Shown piece after piece: positions 1-5,659 of a stretch of DNA of 5,659 nucleotides. The stretch lies in assembly GCA_903904545.1 (NCBI GenBank), contig CAIVDB010000079.1, positions 1-5,659 on the forward strand, read 5' to 3'. Each line of letters begins with the position of its first letter. Position 1 is the first letter of the stretch. Source of the stretch: an uncultured bacterium. GTDB lineage: Bacteria; Patescibacteria; JAEDAM01; Absconditabacterales; Absconditicoccaceae. The notes under the pieces are model-generated. The model worked only from the letters and a program-made list of their open reading frames with translations, was not told the DNA's origin and did no database searches. A program made the position numbers and the translations under genes.

Positions 1-4
1 AAAC

Positions 5-26
5 AAATGTGAGTACATTTCTTTTT
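5..26 (+). terminator. Weak hairpin plus T-run, possible terminator
   Basis: A 6-bp perfect inverted repeat, AAATGT (5-10) and ACATTT (15-20), encloses the loop GAGT and is followed by CTTTTT. This has the shape of a rho-independent terminator for a plus-strand gene ending left of the window. The stem has only one G-C and one C-G pair, and the surroundings are so AT-rich that chance is a real alternative. Confidence 0.25.
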
Positions 27-220
27 AAAGAATATATTTTAAAGAAGAAATAAATAAAAGAAACAATAAGAAACAATATTTATTTCTTTGTTGAAAACAC
101 ATATATAAAGCTTATGGAAGACAATTTCAAAGATATACAAAGAAACAAAAAATTGTTAAATTGTTAAAAAACCAAGATAAATAGGAAAAAAATGATATAA
201 TAGACCGTTAAAACAATGTT
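27..220. other. Gene-free AT-rich intergenic stretch with short tandem repeats
   Basis: No reading frame of credible length exists here on either strand, even with UGA read as glycine. The stretch is A-rich on the plus strand. It holds a 10-bp tandem repeat agaaacaata (59-68 and 69-78), an 8-bp tandem repeat AATTGTTA (151-158 and 159-166), and several further AAACAA-type words. A TATAAT at 196-201 has no partner -35 at a usable distance. I see no tRNA, CRISPR or recognisable riboswitch. Confidence 0.5.
59..78. repeat. Tandem 10-bp direct repeat
   Basis: The word agaaacaata occurs twice with no spacer, at 59-68 and 69-78. A related stretch, tttctttgtt (84-93), is its approximate inverse complement, so the segment could also fold. 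No function is evident; low-complexity drift in intergenic DNA is the simplest reading. Confidence 0.6.
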
Positions 221-259
221 AAAAGAAAAAATAGACAAACACAGTGTCTACTTTGTCTA
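221..259 (-). terminator. Rho-independent terminator of the pilus-like operon
   Basis: Read on the minus strand, TAGACAAA (259-252) and TTTGTCTA (239-232) form a perfect 8-bp stem. It is followed directly by six T and then CTTTT (231-221). A second 5' arm, TAGACA (250-245), can pair with the same 3' arm TGTCTA (237-232), so either fold ends at the same U-tract. The element lies 68 nt after the stop of the last operon gene and in the right orientation. The stem is AT-rich, as expected for this genome. Confidence 0.55.
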
Positions 260-304
260 AATCCTTCTATACCCTATTATATTATTTTTTTGTATGTATG
301 GTCA

Positions 305-321
305 AACAAATTCGCTTTGTT
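305..321. repeat. Small hairpin just after the last operon gene
   Basis: AACAAA (305-310) and TTTGTT (316-321) form a perfect 6-bp inverted repeat around a 5-nt loop; on the minus strand the loop reads GCGAA. It sits 5 nt beyond the stop codon of the 125-aa membrane protein. No T-run follows on the minus strand, so it is more likely an mRNA 3'-end stabilising stem, or chance, than a terminator by itself. Confidence 0.35.
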
Positions 322-326
322 AAAAA

Positions 327-704
327 TTAAAACAGACCAACAACAAGTCTAATAAGTGCGTAAGAAAGAAGAGAAATCATAATTCATGCCAAAGCTCAAA
401 GTAATAATTTATTAGCCTCTGCCATTTTTTTATCATCTCATTGAGCAGTAATGAGTTTTATTCCTCACCAGATCAAAACAGCCATACACACCACAGCAAT
501 AGAAAACCAAAGATAAGAGTTAACCAACTGGATAGTAGCAAAAAGAGTAGATTCATCTTCTTGGATATCTGTTGTACTCAATATAGCAACATCACTTTGT
601 CCTTGTTGATAGGGAACTTGGATGATAATTCCATATGAAGAAGCAAAACCAAAGACAATAGTAGTTACTAGTCCAAATATATAAGTAAGTAAACGCGTAT
701 ACAT
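327..704 (-). CDS. VirB2/TrbC-like (CPR T4SS-type) pilin, 125 aa
   Basis: A small membrane protein read with UGA as Gly (codons 80, 89, 103, 107), stopping at TAA. Hydrophobic residues 5-28 look like a signal or anchor. A polar stretch (about 29-56) is followed by two membrane segments (about 60-82 and 100-123), separated by a short charged loop with GDDKKMAEANK. This layout, with GIKLIT before the loop and SLLSYALI in the last helix, is what I know of VirB2/TrbC-like pilins in Patescibacteria. Residues 79-121 align without gaps to residues 151-193 of the upstream gene, with about 10 identities, so the two are paralogous. I chose ATG at 704, 23 nt after the previous stop. An in-frame GTG at 737 would give 136 aa and overlap that stop. 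Neither start has a clear Shine-Dalgarno. Family assignment is by pattern only and could be another two-helix membrane family. Confidence 0.75.
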
Positions 705-727
705 GGATTTTCTACAAAAATATAAAA

Positions 728-1345
728 TTATCCTCACAAATTAAGTGAACTTAAGGTAAGAGAACGAAGAAGATTGATGATAACCAAACTAAATAAAGAC
801 AACAAAACACCACCAACAATAAGCATAATATTTTTTGTTGCATCTTTTACTTCGCCTCCTTTAGCTGCCTCCACAATATAAGCCACACCATTATAAATCA
901 CCATAGTAATAGACAACACAATAGTTATTCTCAAAAGCCATTTGGTGATTCTTATGATCAATGGTTCTTGTTGGGTAAAAGCAGGAACATTAACATCTCC
1001 ACCAAGTACTTGTTCACAAAAATCATTTTCTCATAAAGGAGAATTTACAGATTGCTTTTGAGCATTGACTTCAGTCCAAGATATTCTTACTCCATTTACA
1101 AAACACCCATATCATAAACTATCCTGACTTTGAACGGAAGCAACAAAAACTTCGTTTCAGACAGCATTTTTTGTGTTTCATAAGTTTGTTACCGTTTCAT
1201 ACGTTTTTGCAGGATAAAATGCTTGTTCCAAAAGATCTTCTGCATGTATCTCCAAATAAATATTAAGAAAACAAAAGAGAATAAGACAAACTCCAACTAC
1301 CCTACTCAATATATATATATGTATATCCAAAAAATGTCTTTTCAT
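728..1345 (-). CDS. Pilin-like membrane protein with extracytoplasmic domain, 205 aa
   Basis: An intact 205-codon frame once UGA is read as Gly (codons 56, 63, 78, 105, 204), ending at TAA. Residues about 13-33 are a hydrophobic signal or anchor ending in IHA-ED, a plausible cleavage site. Residues 36-128 are polar, presumably exported, and contain two cysteines (C81, C110) that could form a disulfide. Two membrane helices follow (about 136-158 and 172-193) around a charged loop with KGGEVKDATKN. This C-terminal hairpin matches the downstream 125-aa protein without gaps, suggesting a duplicated VirB2/TrbC-like pilin domain with an added N-terminal ectodomain. The start is ATG at 1345, one base after the previous stop, suggesting translational coupling. 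An (AT)6 tract lies at codons 9-13. Alternatives are a minor pilin or an assembly or anchor protein. Confidence 0.7.
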
Positions 1346-1346
1346 G

Positions 1347-1757
1347 TTATATTTGAGTAAGTAAATCATCTGCTTCTGCTGACTCTTTTTGTTGAATACT
1401 AGCTTCATGAGCTTGAAGTTGCTGAATTTTTTGTTGTTGAATTGCAGTGTCCAAAGAAGAAGTTGTTTTTGTATATGTAGAATCTTTTTTTTGAGCATAT
1501 TTTTGATCTATTTCTTGTAATTTTTGTTTTTCTCTTGTCAAAATATCTCTTAATTTACCAATTTGTTCATCATTCATCATAGGAAATAATGTAAACCAAG
1601 ACTGTTTTTCTTCTTGAGTATCCATCGATTTAGATTGTAAAATCAAAATAACAAGATCAGGGAGTGTTTGAAGAAATTTGTCTGGAATAGAAAAAGTTTC
1701 TGCTACAGTCCATAGTTCTTGGGGAAGACTCTGATGAATAAGTTCCAAAGAGGTCAT
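1347..1757 (-). CDS. Unrecognised soluble protein with charged, likely coiled-coil C-terminal half, 136 aa
   Basis: I do not recognise this gene. It starts at ATG 1757, immediately after the preceding gene's TAA, and stops at TAA one base before the next ATG, so it is clearly inside the operon. It has no signal peptide or membrane helix. Residues 1-60 are mixed and hydrophobic (SLPQELWTVAETFSIPDKFL), compatible with a small helical domain. Residues about 62-90 (DEQIGKLRDILTREKQKLQE) are strongly helical and charged. The rest, to residue 136, is rich in Gln, Lys, Glu, Ser and Thr and looks like a coiled coil or a disordered tail. It has a single glycine and no in-frame UGA, the only such gene here. 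From position alone it may be a cytoplasmic partner of PilT or of the pilin-like proteins; that is inference. Confidence 0.8.
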   Translation of the reverse strand: MTSLELIHQSLPQELWTVAETFSIPDKFLQTLPDLVILILQSKSMDTQEEKQSWFTLFPMMNDEQIGKLRDILTREKQKLQEIDQKYAQKKDSTYTKTTSSLDTAIQQQKIQQLQAHEASIQQKESAEADDLLTQI

Positions 1758-2036
1758 TTATTTAGTAAACAAGGAAGTAAAATAAACCATAAGACGTTGC
1801 CATCGATTGTGAGCTCAAGGTATTCAAGAAGGAAGAAGAGACAAATTATCGTTACTATTTTTTTCTATAAGTCATCCAAGCATATTCTCTGCTTCATTAA
1901 CTTCTTGAGTATGATAAATATCAGATTGAAGTTGAAGCACAGGAACTTTTTTCATTGCCTTTTTCATGCGTTGAATCTCTCATGAAGAAATATGTTTTTT
2001 TTGTACTCTTGGAGTGTAAGATCATAAAGAATCCAT
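1758..2036 (-). CDS. Unrecognised small basic protein, 92 aa
   Basis: This gene is visible only if UGA is read as Gly (codons 5, 19, 55, 71, 74). It starts at ATG 2036, 24 nt after the pilT stop, and ends at TAA directly abutting the next ATG. The product lacks membrane segments. Its N-terminal third is basic (KKHISSGEIQRMKKAMKK), the middle is acidic (about 39-58), and the C-terminus is aromatic and basic (HNRWQRLMVYFTSLFTK). I recognise no family. Its place between pilT and the other operon genes, with near-zero spacing, supports a real, co-translated gene. An A8 run at codons 12-15 could be a slippage site. The first 15 bases are repeated in the 3' end of pilT. Confidence 0.7.
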
Positions 2037-2098
2037 GATCACTGAGATATAAGGTAAAAATTATGAAGACGTTGTGGGCTGATTCATAAAGAATCCAT
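2022..2098. repeat. 15-bp direct repeat spanning the pilT 3' end and next gene's start
   Basis: TCATAAAGAATCCAT occurs at 2022-2036 and again at 2084-2098, 62 bp apart in the same orientation. On the minus strand it reads ATGGATTCTTTATGA. The left copy is the start of the 92-aa gene; the right copy lies inside pilT codons 348-353 in another frame. Flanking bases are not similar. Confidence 0.8.
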
Positions 2099-3140
2099 CT
2101 ACTTCACTTTGTTCTATAATTCATCTTTCTATAAGTCTAGATGCATATTTTTTGAGCGTGATCATTCCAATCAGAGAAGATGTTTCTATGATATTATCAA
2201 TTTGTTCTATCTCTCTTTTTTTAATATTGTTTCTTACTGAAGTAGTGTTGATCATAAGTTCATAGATACCAACTCTATTTCATCCATCCTTTGTTCTTAC
2301 AAGGACTTGGGATTGGATACCAATCAATGATTCAGAGAATCTTTCTGCTACACTGTCTTGTATTTCAGGAGGAAAGAAAGAAATATATCTATTTACGGTA
2401 TTAGCCGCAGACCCCGTATGAAGAGTAGAAAACACCAAATGTCAGGTTTCAGCCAAACTCAAAACGGATTCGGCAGTCTCTCTATCACGGATTTCCCCCA
2501 CAAAAATGATGTTTGGATCTTCACGCATGGCAGATCTTAATGCATTTGCAAAAGACCAGGTATCATGTCCAATTTCTCTCTGTGAGATGATACACTTCTG
2601 AGGATGGAAAATAAACTCAATAGGATCTTCGATAGTAATAAGATTAGCGCTTCTATTTTGATTAAGATATTCAAGCATAGCTACGATAGAAGTAGATTTT
2701 CCTGATCCTGTTGGTCCAGTTACTAAATACAATCCCTTTTTAGCAGTAAGAATATTCTTTTTGATACTATCAGAAATATCAGAAAACATTAAATCTTCAG
2801 GTTTTTTTGCAAGAGAGTTGATTTTTCTCAAAACAATACCAATTCTTCATGTTTTAAAGAAAGCGTTTACTCTATAAGGCACACCTGTCTTAGAAATGTA
2901 AGCAAAATCAGCATCTCTATCACCAAGAAATTTATCAAATCTCTGAGGATTCTTTTGAAATAATTGCCTCAAAATTACTTCTATTGATTCATTACTGATT
3001 TTTCCTGCATGTTCTTCCCTAACAATTTCTCCATTGAGTCTATATGCTATAGATTCCTCTCAAGCGAGATGAAGATCAGAAATTCCAGGGTCTTTTTCTA
3101 TTAGAGCTAAGATTTGCTCTACATCAAAACTAGGAGTCAT
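2061..3140 (-). CDS. pilT: PilT-type pilus retraction ATPase, 359 aa
   Basis: A hexameric secretion-superfamily ATPase; PilT proteins power type IV pilus retraction at the inner-membrane base. The frame has 359 codons, typical for PilT, with UGA as Gly at 27, 98, 233, 287 and 340. The N-terminal PAS-like domain covers about 1-105. Walker A is GPTGSGKST at 142-150. The Asp box is TIEDPIEF at 169-176. Walker B is REDPNIIFVGEIRD at 206-219, with catalytic Glu 216. The His box is AETGHLVFSTLHT at 230-242, whose invariant glycine is the UGA at 2444-2442. A PilT-like SVRNNIKKREIEQI (301-314) matches the AIRNLIRE region. Unlike PilB/GspE there is no N-terminal extension or zinc-binding tetracysteine. 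It is the first gene of a five-gene operon. ATG 3140 fits the family's N-terminus, with no obvious Shine-Dalgarno. A role driving a non-canonical pilus made of the downstream pilin-like proteins is inference. Confidence 0.95.
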
Positions 3141-3160
3141 GATACATAGTACAAAGTAAA

Positions 3161-3200
3161 ATTATATACAAAGTATAGTCCAAAAAGAATATTTTGCAAA
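3161..3200 (-). promoter_or_regulatory. Candidate promoter of the pilT operon
   Basis: On the minus strand, TTTGCA (3200-3195) is followed by a 17-bp spacer and TATACT (3177-3172), a good sigma70-like pair. A perfect TATAAT (3166-3161) lies a little downstream and could serve as an alternative -10, but it lacks a well-placed -35. Either would start transcription about 10-25 nt before the pilT ATG at 3140, giving a very short leader. Confidence 0.45.
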
Positions 3201-3229
3201 TTTTAGACCTCTTTCATTAAACTAAAATT
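3199..3229. promoter_or_regulatory. 8-bp inverted repeat in the divergent intergenic region, possible operator
   Basis: AATTTTAG (3199-3206) and CTAAAATT (3222-3229) are perfect inverted copies separated by 15 bp. Their centres are about two helical turns apart, as for a dimeric repressor. The left arm touches the candidate -35 of the pilT promoter. The arms are AT-rich, so chance is possible. Confidence 0.3.
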
Positions 3230-3314
3230 GACATTTTATAAAAATAGTTTCTCCTTAAAAAAGAATGAAAAATCAAGAGAAGAAGCAAAGAAATAATAAG
3301 AAAGTAACTTCAGC

Positions 3315-3342
3315 TTGATGTTGAGACAAAATACCCTATAAA
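3315..3342 (+). promoter_or_regulatory. Candidate promoter of the LCP-rnc operon
   Basis: TTGATG (3315-3320) is followed by a 16-bp spacer and TATAAA (3337-3342), in the right orientation. It is 35 nt upstream of the LCP start codon and would give a leader of roughly 30 nt. The nearby perfect TTGACA at 3228-3233 has no matching -10. Confidence 0.4.
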
Positions 3343-3377
3343 AAACAGCCGTAAAAATTTATTTTATAAGAAAATAT

Positions 3378-4865
3378 ATGTTTAGGAAAAAGAAAAAATT
3401 TATACAAAGAAACATAGGAGAATCAAAAAACTATTCTTCTTACAAAGATATGATCCAACCAAGACTTTCACGATGATTTTCTAAGATATTTTTCGTGTTG
3501 TTCTGTATTGTTTTAGTTTTTTTTATGGGAAAATATTTGATATCATTCGCCCAATTTACAATAAGTCAGTTTACTAAATGAACAATAGGTGTCTTGTCAA
3601 AAAGTATCGGGGAAGAAATGAAAAAAGACGAATTTGGAAATATAAACGTCTTAATCGTCTGATATGGAGGAACAGGACATGCAGGATCTTTTCTTGCTGA
3701 CTCTATTATGGTAGCTTCATTCAATCCTCAGTTAGGGGCAGTAACAATTGTTTCTATTCCTAGAGACCTCTATGTTCACGAGAAACAACGATGAATTATA
3801 GGAAGAATAAATGAGGTTTTCTCTGTTGGAGTAGGAAGAAATCGTGATTTTGCCACAGGAGCAAAATTATTATCCACTATGGTAGAAGAAGTCATGGGAA
3901 TAAAAATTCCCTATTATGCCCTAATAGATTTTTGATGATTTAAACATCTTATAGACACCCTTTGATGAATAACCATAGATGTCCCTCAATCTTTTTCAGA
4001 CTCTACCTATCCTACAGAAAATAATGGATATATGACAGTAAGTTTTGCTTCGGGGATACAACAGTTCAATGGAGAAAAGGCCTTACAATATGCAAGATCA
4101 AGACACTCCACATCAGACTTTTCGAGATCATTAAGACAGCAGTCTATCATAAATGCAGTACTTCAAAAGCTTAAAGATCAGGGAATAACTAATCTTACCA
4201 AAGCAAAATCACTCTATAATGAATACACAAAGATTGTAAAAACAAATATCTCACTCAAAGAAATGGTAGGTGTGGCAAAATATATGTATAAACTTCAACA
4301 CATGTTTTCATACGGGTTTACTACAGAATGTTCAAATATTGTTGCAAAATTTTCACATCCCTGATGTTTTCTCTACACTCCCTCAAGAGATCTCTTTGGA
4401 TGAGCCTCTGTAATGATCCCAGATGGATGAAAACCATGAGCCGTATCTTTTTATGAATACACGCAAAAATTTGGATCTTATATTACTCACAATCAATCCT
4501 ACCAGATAGAAAATGCGAAAATCATTATTATGAACGGAATAGATAAGACTTTTGCCAAACAGAATCTCAAGAAATCCGAAGGATTCGCAAACCAATTAGC
4601 AGTTAAACTCAAAAAATATGCCTTCAATATTGTAGATACTCAAAATTTTGTTCAACCCATTTCTGGGACGACACTCTATATTCTTTCTACAGGAGAAGTA
4701 AAAAACACAATTCAGTCCCTCAAAGATTTTGTTCCTAATGTACAGGTTCTCGAACAGAAAGATCAAATCGGTTTCGAAGATCTAACAGGAATTGATATTG
4801 TCTTAGTCCTAGGAAATGAATATATTACATCATTAGTACAGCAACCATTTAATTATTATAAATAA
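3378..4865 (+). CDS. LytR-CpsA-Psr (LCP) family glycopolymer transferase with LytR_C domain, 495 aa
   Basis: LCP proteins are membrane-anchored enzymes that transfer lipid-linked glycopolymers to peptidoglycan outside the cytoplasmic membrane. Twelve in-frame UGAs (codons 33, 68, 95, 139, 186, 187, 196, 197, 329, 342, 351, 354) are read as Gly; the stop is TAA. A basic N-terminus (1-36) precedes one membrane segment (about 37-57). The LCP domain (about 88-270) shows D108 in FLADSIM, SIPRDLYV with R129 and D130, the conserved DFGGFKHLIDTLGGITIDVP region (184-203), and YARSRHSTSDFSRSLRQQ (238-255) with the phosphate-contacting arginines. GYGGTGHAG (95-103) with LAD replaces the usual RSD, so the arginine there is absent. 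A LytR_C domain (about 379-490) follows, starting near NAKIIIMNG. The start at ATG 3378 suits the topology; no strong Shine-Dalgarno is visible. rnc follows 4 nt after the stop. The actual polymer substrate cannot be told. Confidence 0.93.
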
Positions 4866-4869
4866 TCTC

Positions 4870-5610
4870 ATGAGTAACTCCCCTATTATTGAGAAACTTC
4901 AGTCTCAGGTATCTGTGCTCGAGACATATGTTCTTGGACTAGGAATAGTCATGCCAGAAGAATGAGATAAAGCCATGTTTTTACAGACATTTGTCCATAA
5001 ATCATTCGCTGCAGACTACAAAGATACTCATTTTCATAATGAAAGATTAGAATTTGTGGGAGATGGGATTTTGTGAGCAACCATCAATAAACTCCTCTTT
5101 CTAGACAATCCAGATATGCCAGAGTCAGAACTAACGCTCTACAAGATTGCCTTAGTGAGGGAAGAAATATTAGCAGAGGTTGCCAGAGATATCAAACTTA
5201 ATGAAAGACTCTTTATTAGTAAGGGAGAAGAAAAGACACAGGGCAGAAAAAAGGACTCTATTTTGTCTGATGGACTAGAGGCCTTGATTGGGTTCGTATA
5301 TATCCAGTGTGGCACGTCACAAGTAGAGAAATTTATTGATACCTACATTTATAGCAAGAAAGCAGGACTGCAAGAAACAGATATCAAAAGCTATAAGACC
5401 AAGATACAAGAATTAATCCAAAAACAATACAAAATCATCCCAGAATACATAGACATCGAGGATACCAAAGACGAAAAGTGAAATGTAATACAATATAGGA
5501 CAGAGATCCATGTCAATCAAGACAAAAAGAGTGAAGGATTCGGAACAAACAAAAAGAAAGCCCAAGAAGATGCAGCAAAAAATTATTACCAACACCTTAC
5601 AAATATGTAG
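4870..5610 (+). CDS. rnc: Ribonuclease III, 246 aa
   Basis: RNase III cleaves double-stranded RNA with Mg2+, maturing rRNA precursors and processing mRNAs in the cytoplasm as a homodimer. UGA at codons 32, 69 and 204 is read as Gly; the stop is TAG. The catalytic domain (about 8-160) carries the signature NERLEFVGDGILG (57-69), with E58, E61 and D65, and the second metal-binding site SDGLEALIG (133-141), with D134 and E137. All expected acidic residues are present, so it should be active. The signature's final glycine is encoded by UGA at 5074. A dsRNA-binding domain (about 171-243) begins YKTKIQEL and ends with GFGTNKKKAQEDAAKNYY. Length is close to the usual 220-240 aa, with a slightly longer loop (about 192-208). 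ATG 4870 is 4 nt after the LCP stop, suggesting co-transcription and perhaps coupling. Confidence 0.95.
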
Positions 5611-5659
5611 AATATAATAGATTTCTTATAAATAAGTCGGTCTTGTAATGAGATTGACT
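5611..5659. other. Intergenic end of window, no feature supported
   Basis: These 49 AT-rich bases follow the rnc stop. A TATAAT (5613-5618) has no usable -35, and an ATG at 5648 leaves only four codons before the edge. No terminator hairpin is visible. A downstream gene may start here, but it cannot be judged. Confidence 0.4.

Noticed and set aside
196..201. TATAAT as a promoter -10 in the left intergenic region
   Set aside because: The nearest -35-like word (TTGTTA at 161-166) is about 29 bp away, and no gene follows on the plus strand.
704..737. GTG at 737 as the start of the 125-aa pilin-like gene
   Set aside because: It would overlap the previous stop and add a basic, cysteine-containing lead of 11 residues. 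ATG 704 gives a normal signal-like N-terminus, though the longer form is not excluded.
1719..1985. Plus-strand open frame across the 92-aa gene, and similar frames at 441-638 and 2358-2540
   Set aside because: They lie antisense to well-supported minus-strand genes in a packed operon, have no family motifs, and look like translation shadows.
3228..3233. Perfect TTGACA as a -35 for the LCP gene
   Set aside because: At 15-19 bp downstream the sequence is TTTCTCCTTAA-like with no -10 match.
3265..3354. Small 29-codon plus-strand frame upstream of the LCP gene
   Set aside because: Lysine-rich and low-complexity, without a ribosome site or recognisable family, and it overlaps the best candidate LCP promoter. 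Not enough support to call it a gene.
4383..4595. Minus-strand open frames inside the LCP and rnc genes (also 5413-5595)
   Set aside because: Fully antisense to recognised protein domains and without motifs of their own.
327..5610. Reading TGA as stop, giving fragments (for example separate LCP pieces at 4032-4364 and 4530-4865) or pseudogenes
   Set aside because: The same frame continues across every TGA with intact family motifs, and the TGAs fall on conserved glycines in all recognisable genes. Decay would not produce this pattern in six neighbours at once.
327..5610. TGA as tryptophan (Mycoplasma-like code 4)
   Set aside because: It would put Trp in the PilT His box, the LCP GG pair and the RNase III signature, where glycine is invariant. 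TGG is already used for Trp, including next to a TGA in the 125-aa protein.

Overview
This AT-rich window almost certainly comes from a Patescibacteria/CPR bacterium of the Absconditabacteria (SR1) or Gracilibacteria (BD1-5) type, in which UGA is read as glycine (translation table 25). Under the standard code almost every gene is broken into pieces. With UGA read through, six of the seven genes become intact frames containing 34 in-frame UGAs, and each gene ends at TAA or TAG. The UGAs fall on glycines that are invariant in known families: PilT AET-G-H, the LCP L-G-G-I pair, and RNase III GDGIL-G. UGG is used separately for tryptophan. Sequence alone does not let me choose between the two phyla.

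Layout. Positions 1-326 hold no gene. They are very AT-rich, with short tandem and inverted repeats and a likely terminator (about 221-259) for the leftward operon. Positions 3140 down to 327 are a compact minus-strand operon of five genes with gaps of 0-24 nt: the retraction-type ATPase PilT, two unrecognised small soluble proteins (92 and 136 aa), and two paralogous small membrane proteins (205 and 125 aa) that resemble T4SS/VirB2-like pilins of CPR bacteria. Positions 3141-3377 are a divergent intergenic region with candidate promoters on both strands and an 8-bp inverted repeat. Positions 3378-5610 are a plus-strand pair: a LytR-CpsA-Psr (LCP) cell-wall glycopolymer transferase with a C-terminal LytR_C domain, then RNase III (rnc) 4 nt later. 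The last 49 bases contain no complete feature.

Working together. The leftward operon looks like a surface-appendage module: a PilT motor ATPase linked to two pilin-like membrane proteins and two small partners of unknown role. The rightward pair combines envelope assembly (LCP) with RNA processing (rnc) and is probably joined only by shared transcription. The most interesting points are the PilT plus VirB2-like pilin arrangement with its two unknown linking genes, and the internal evidence for UGA = Gly.
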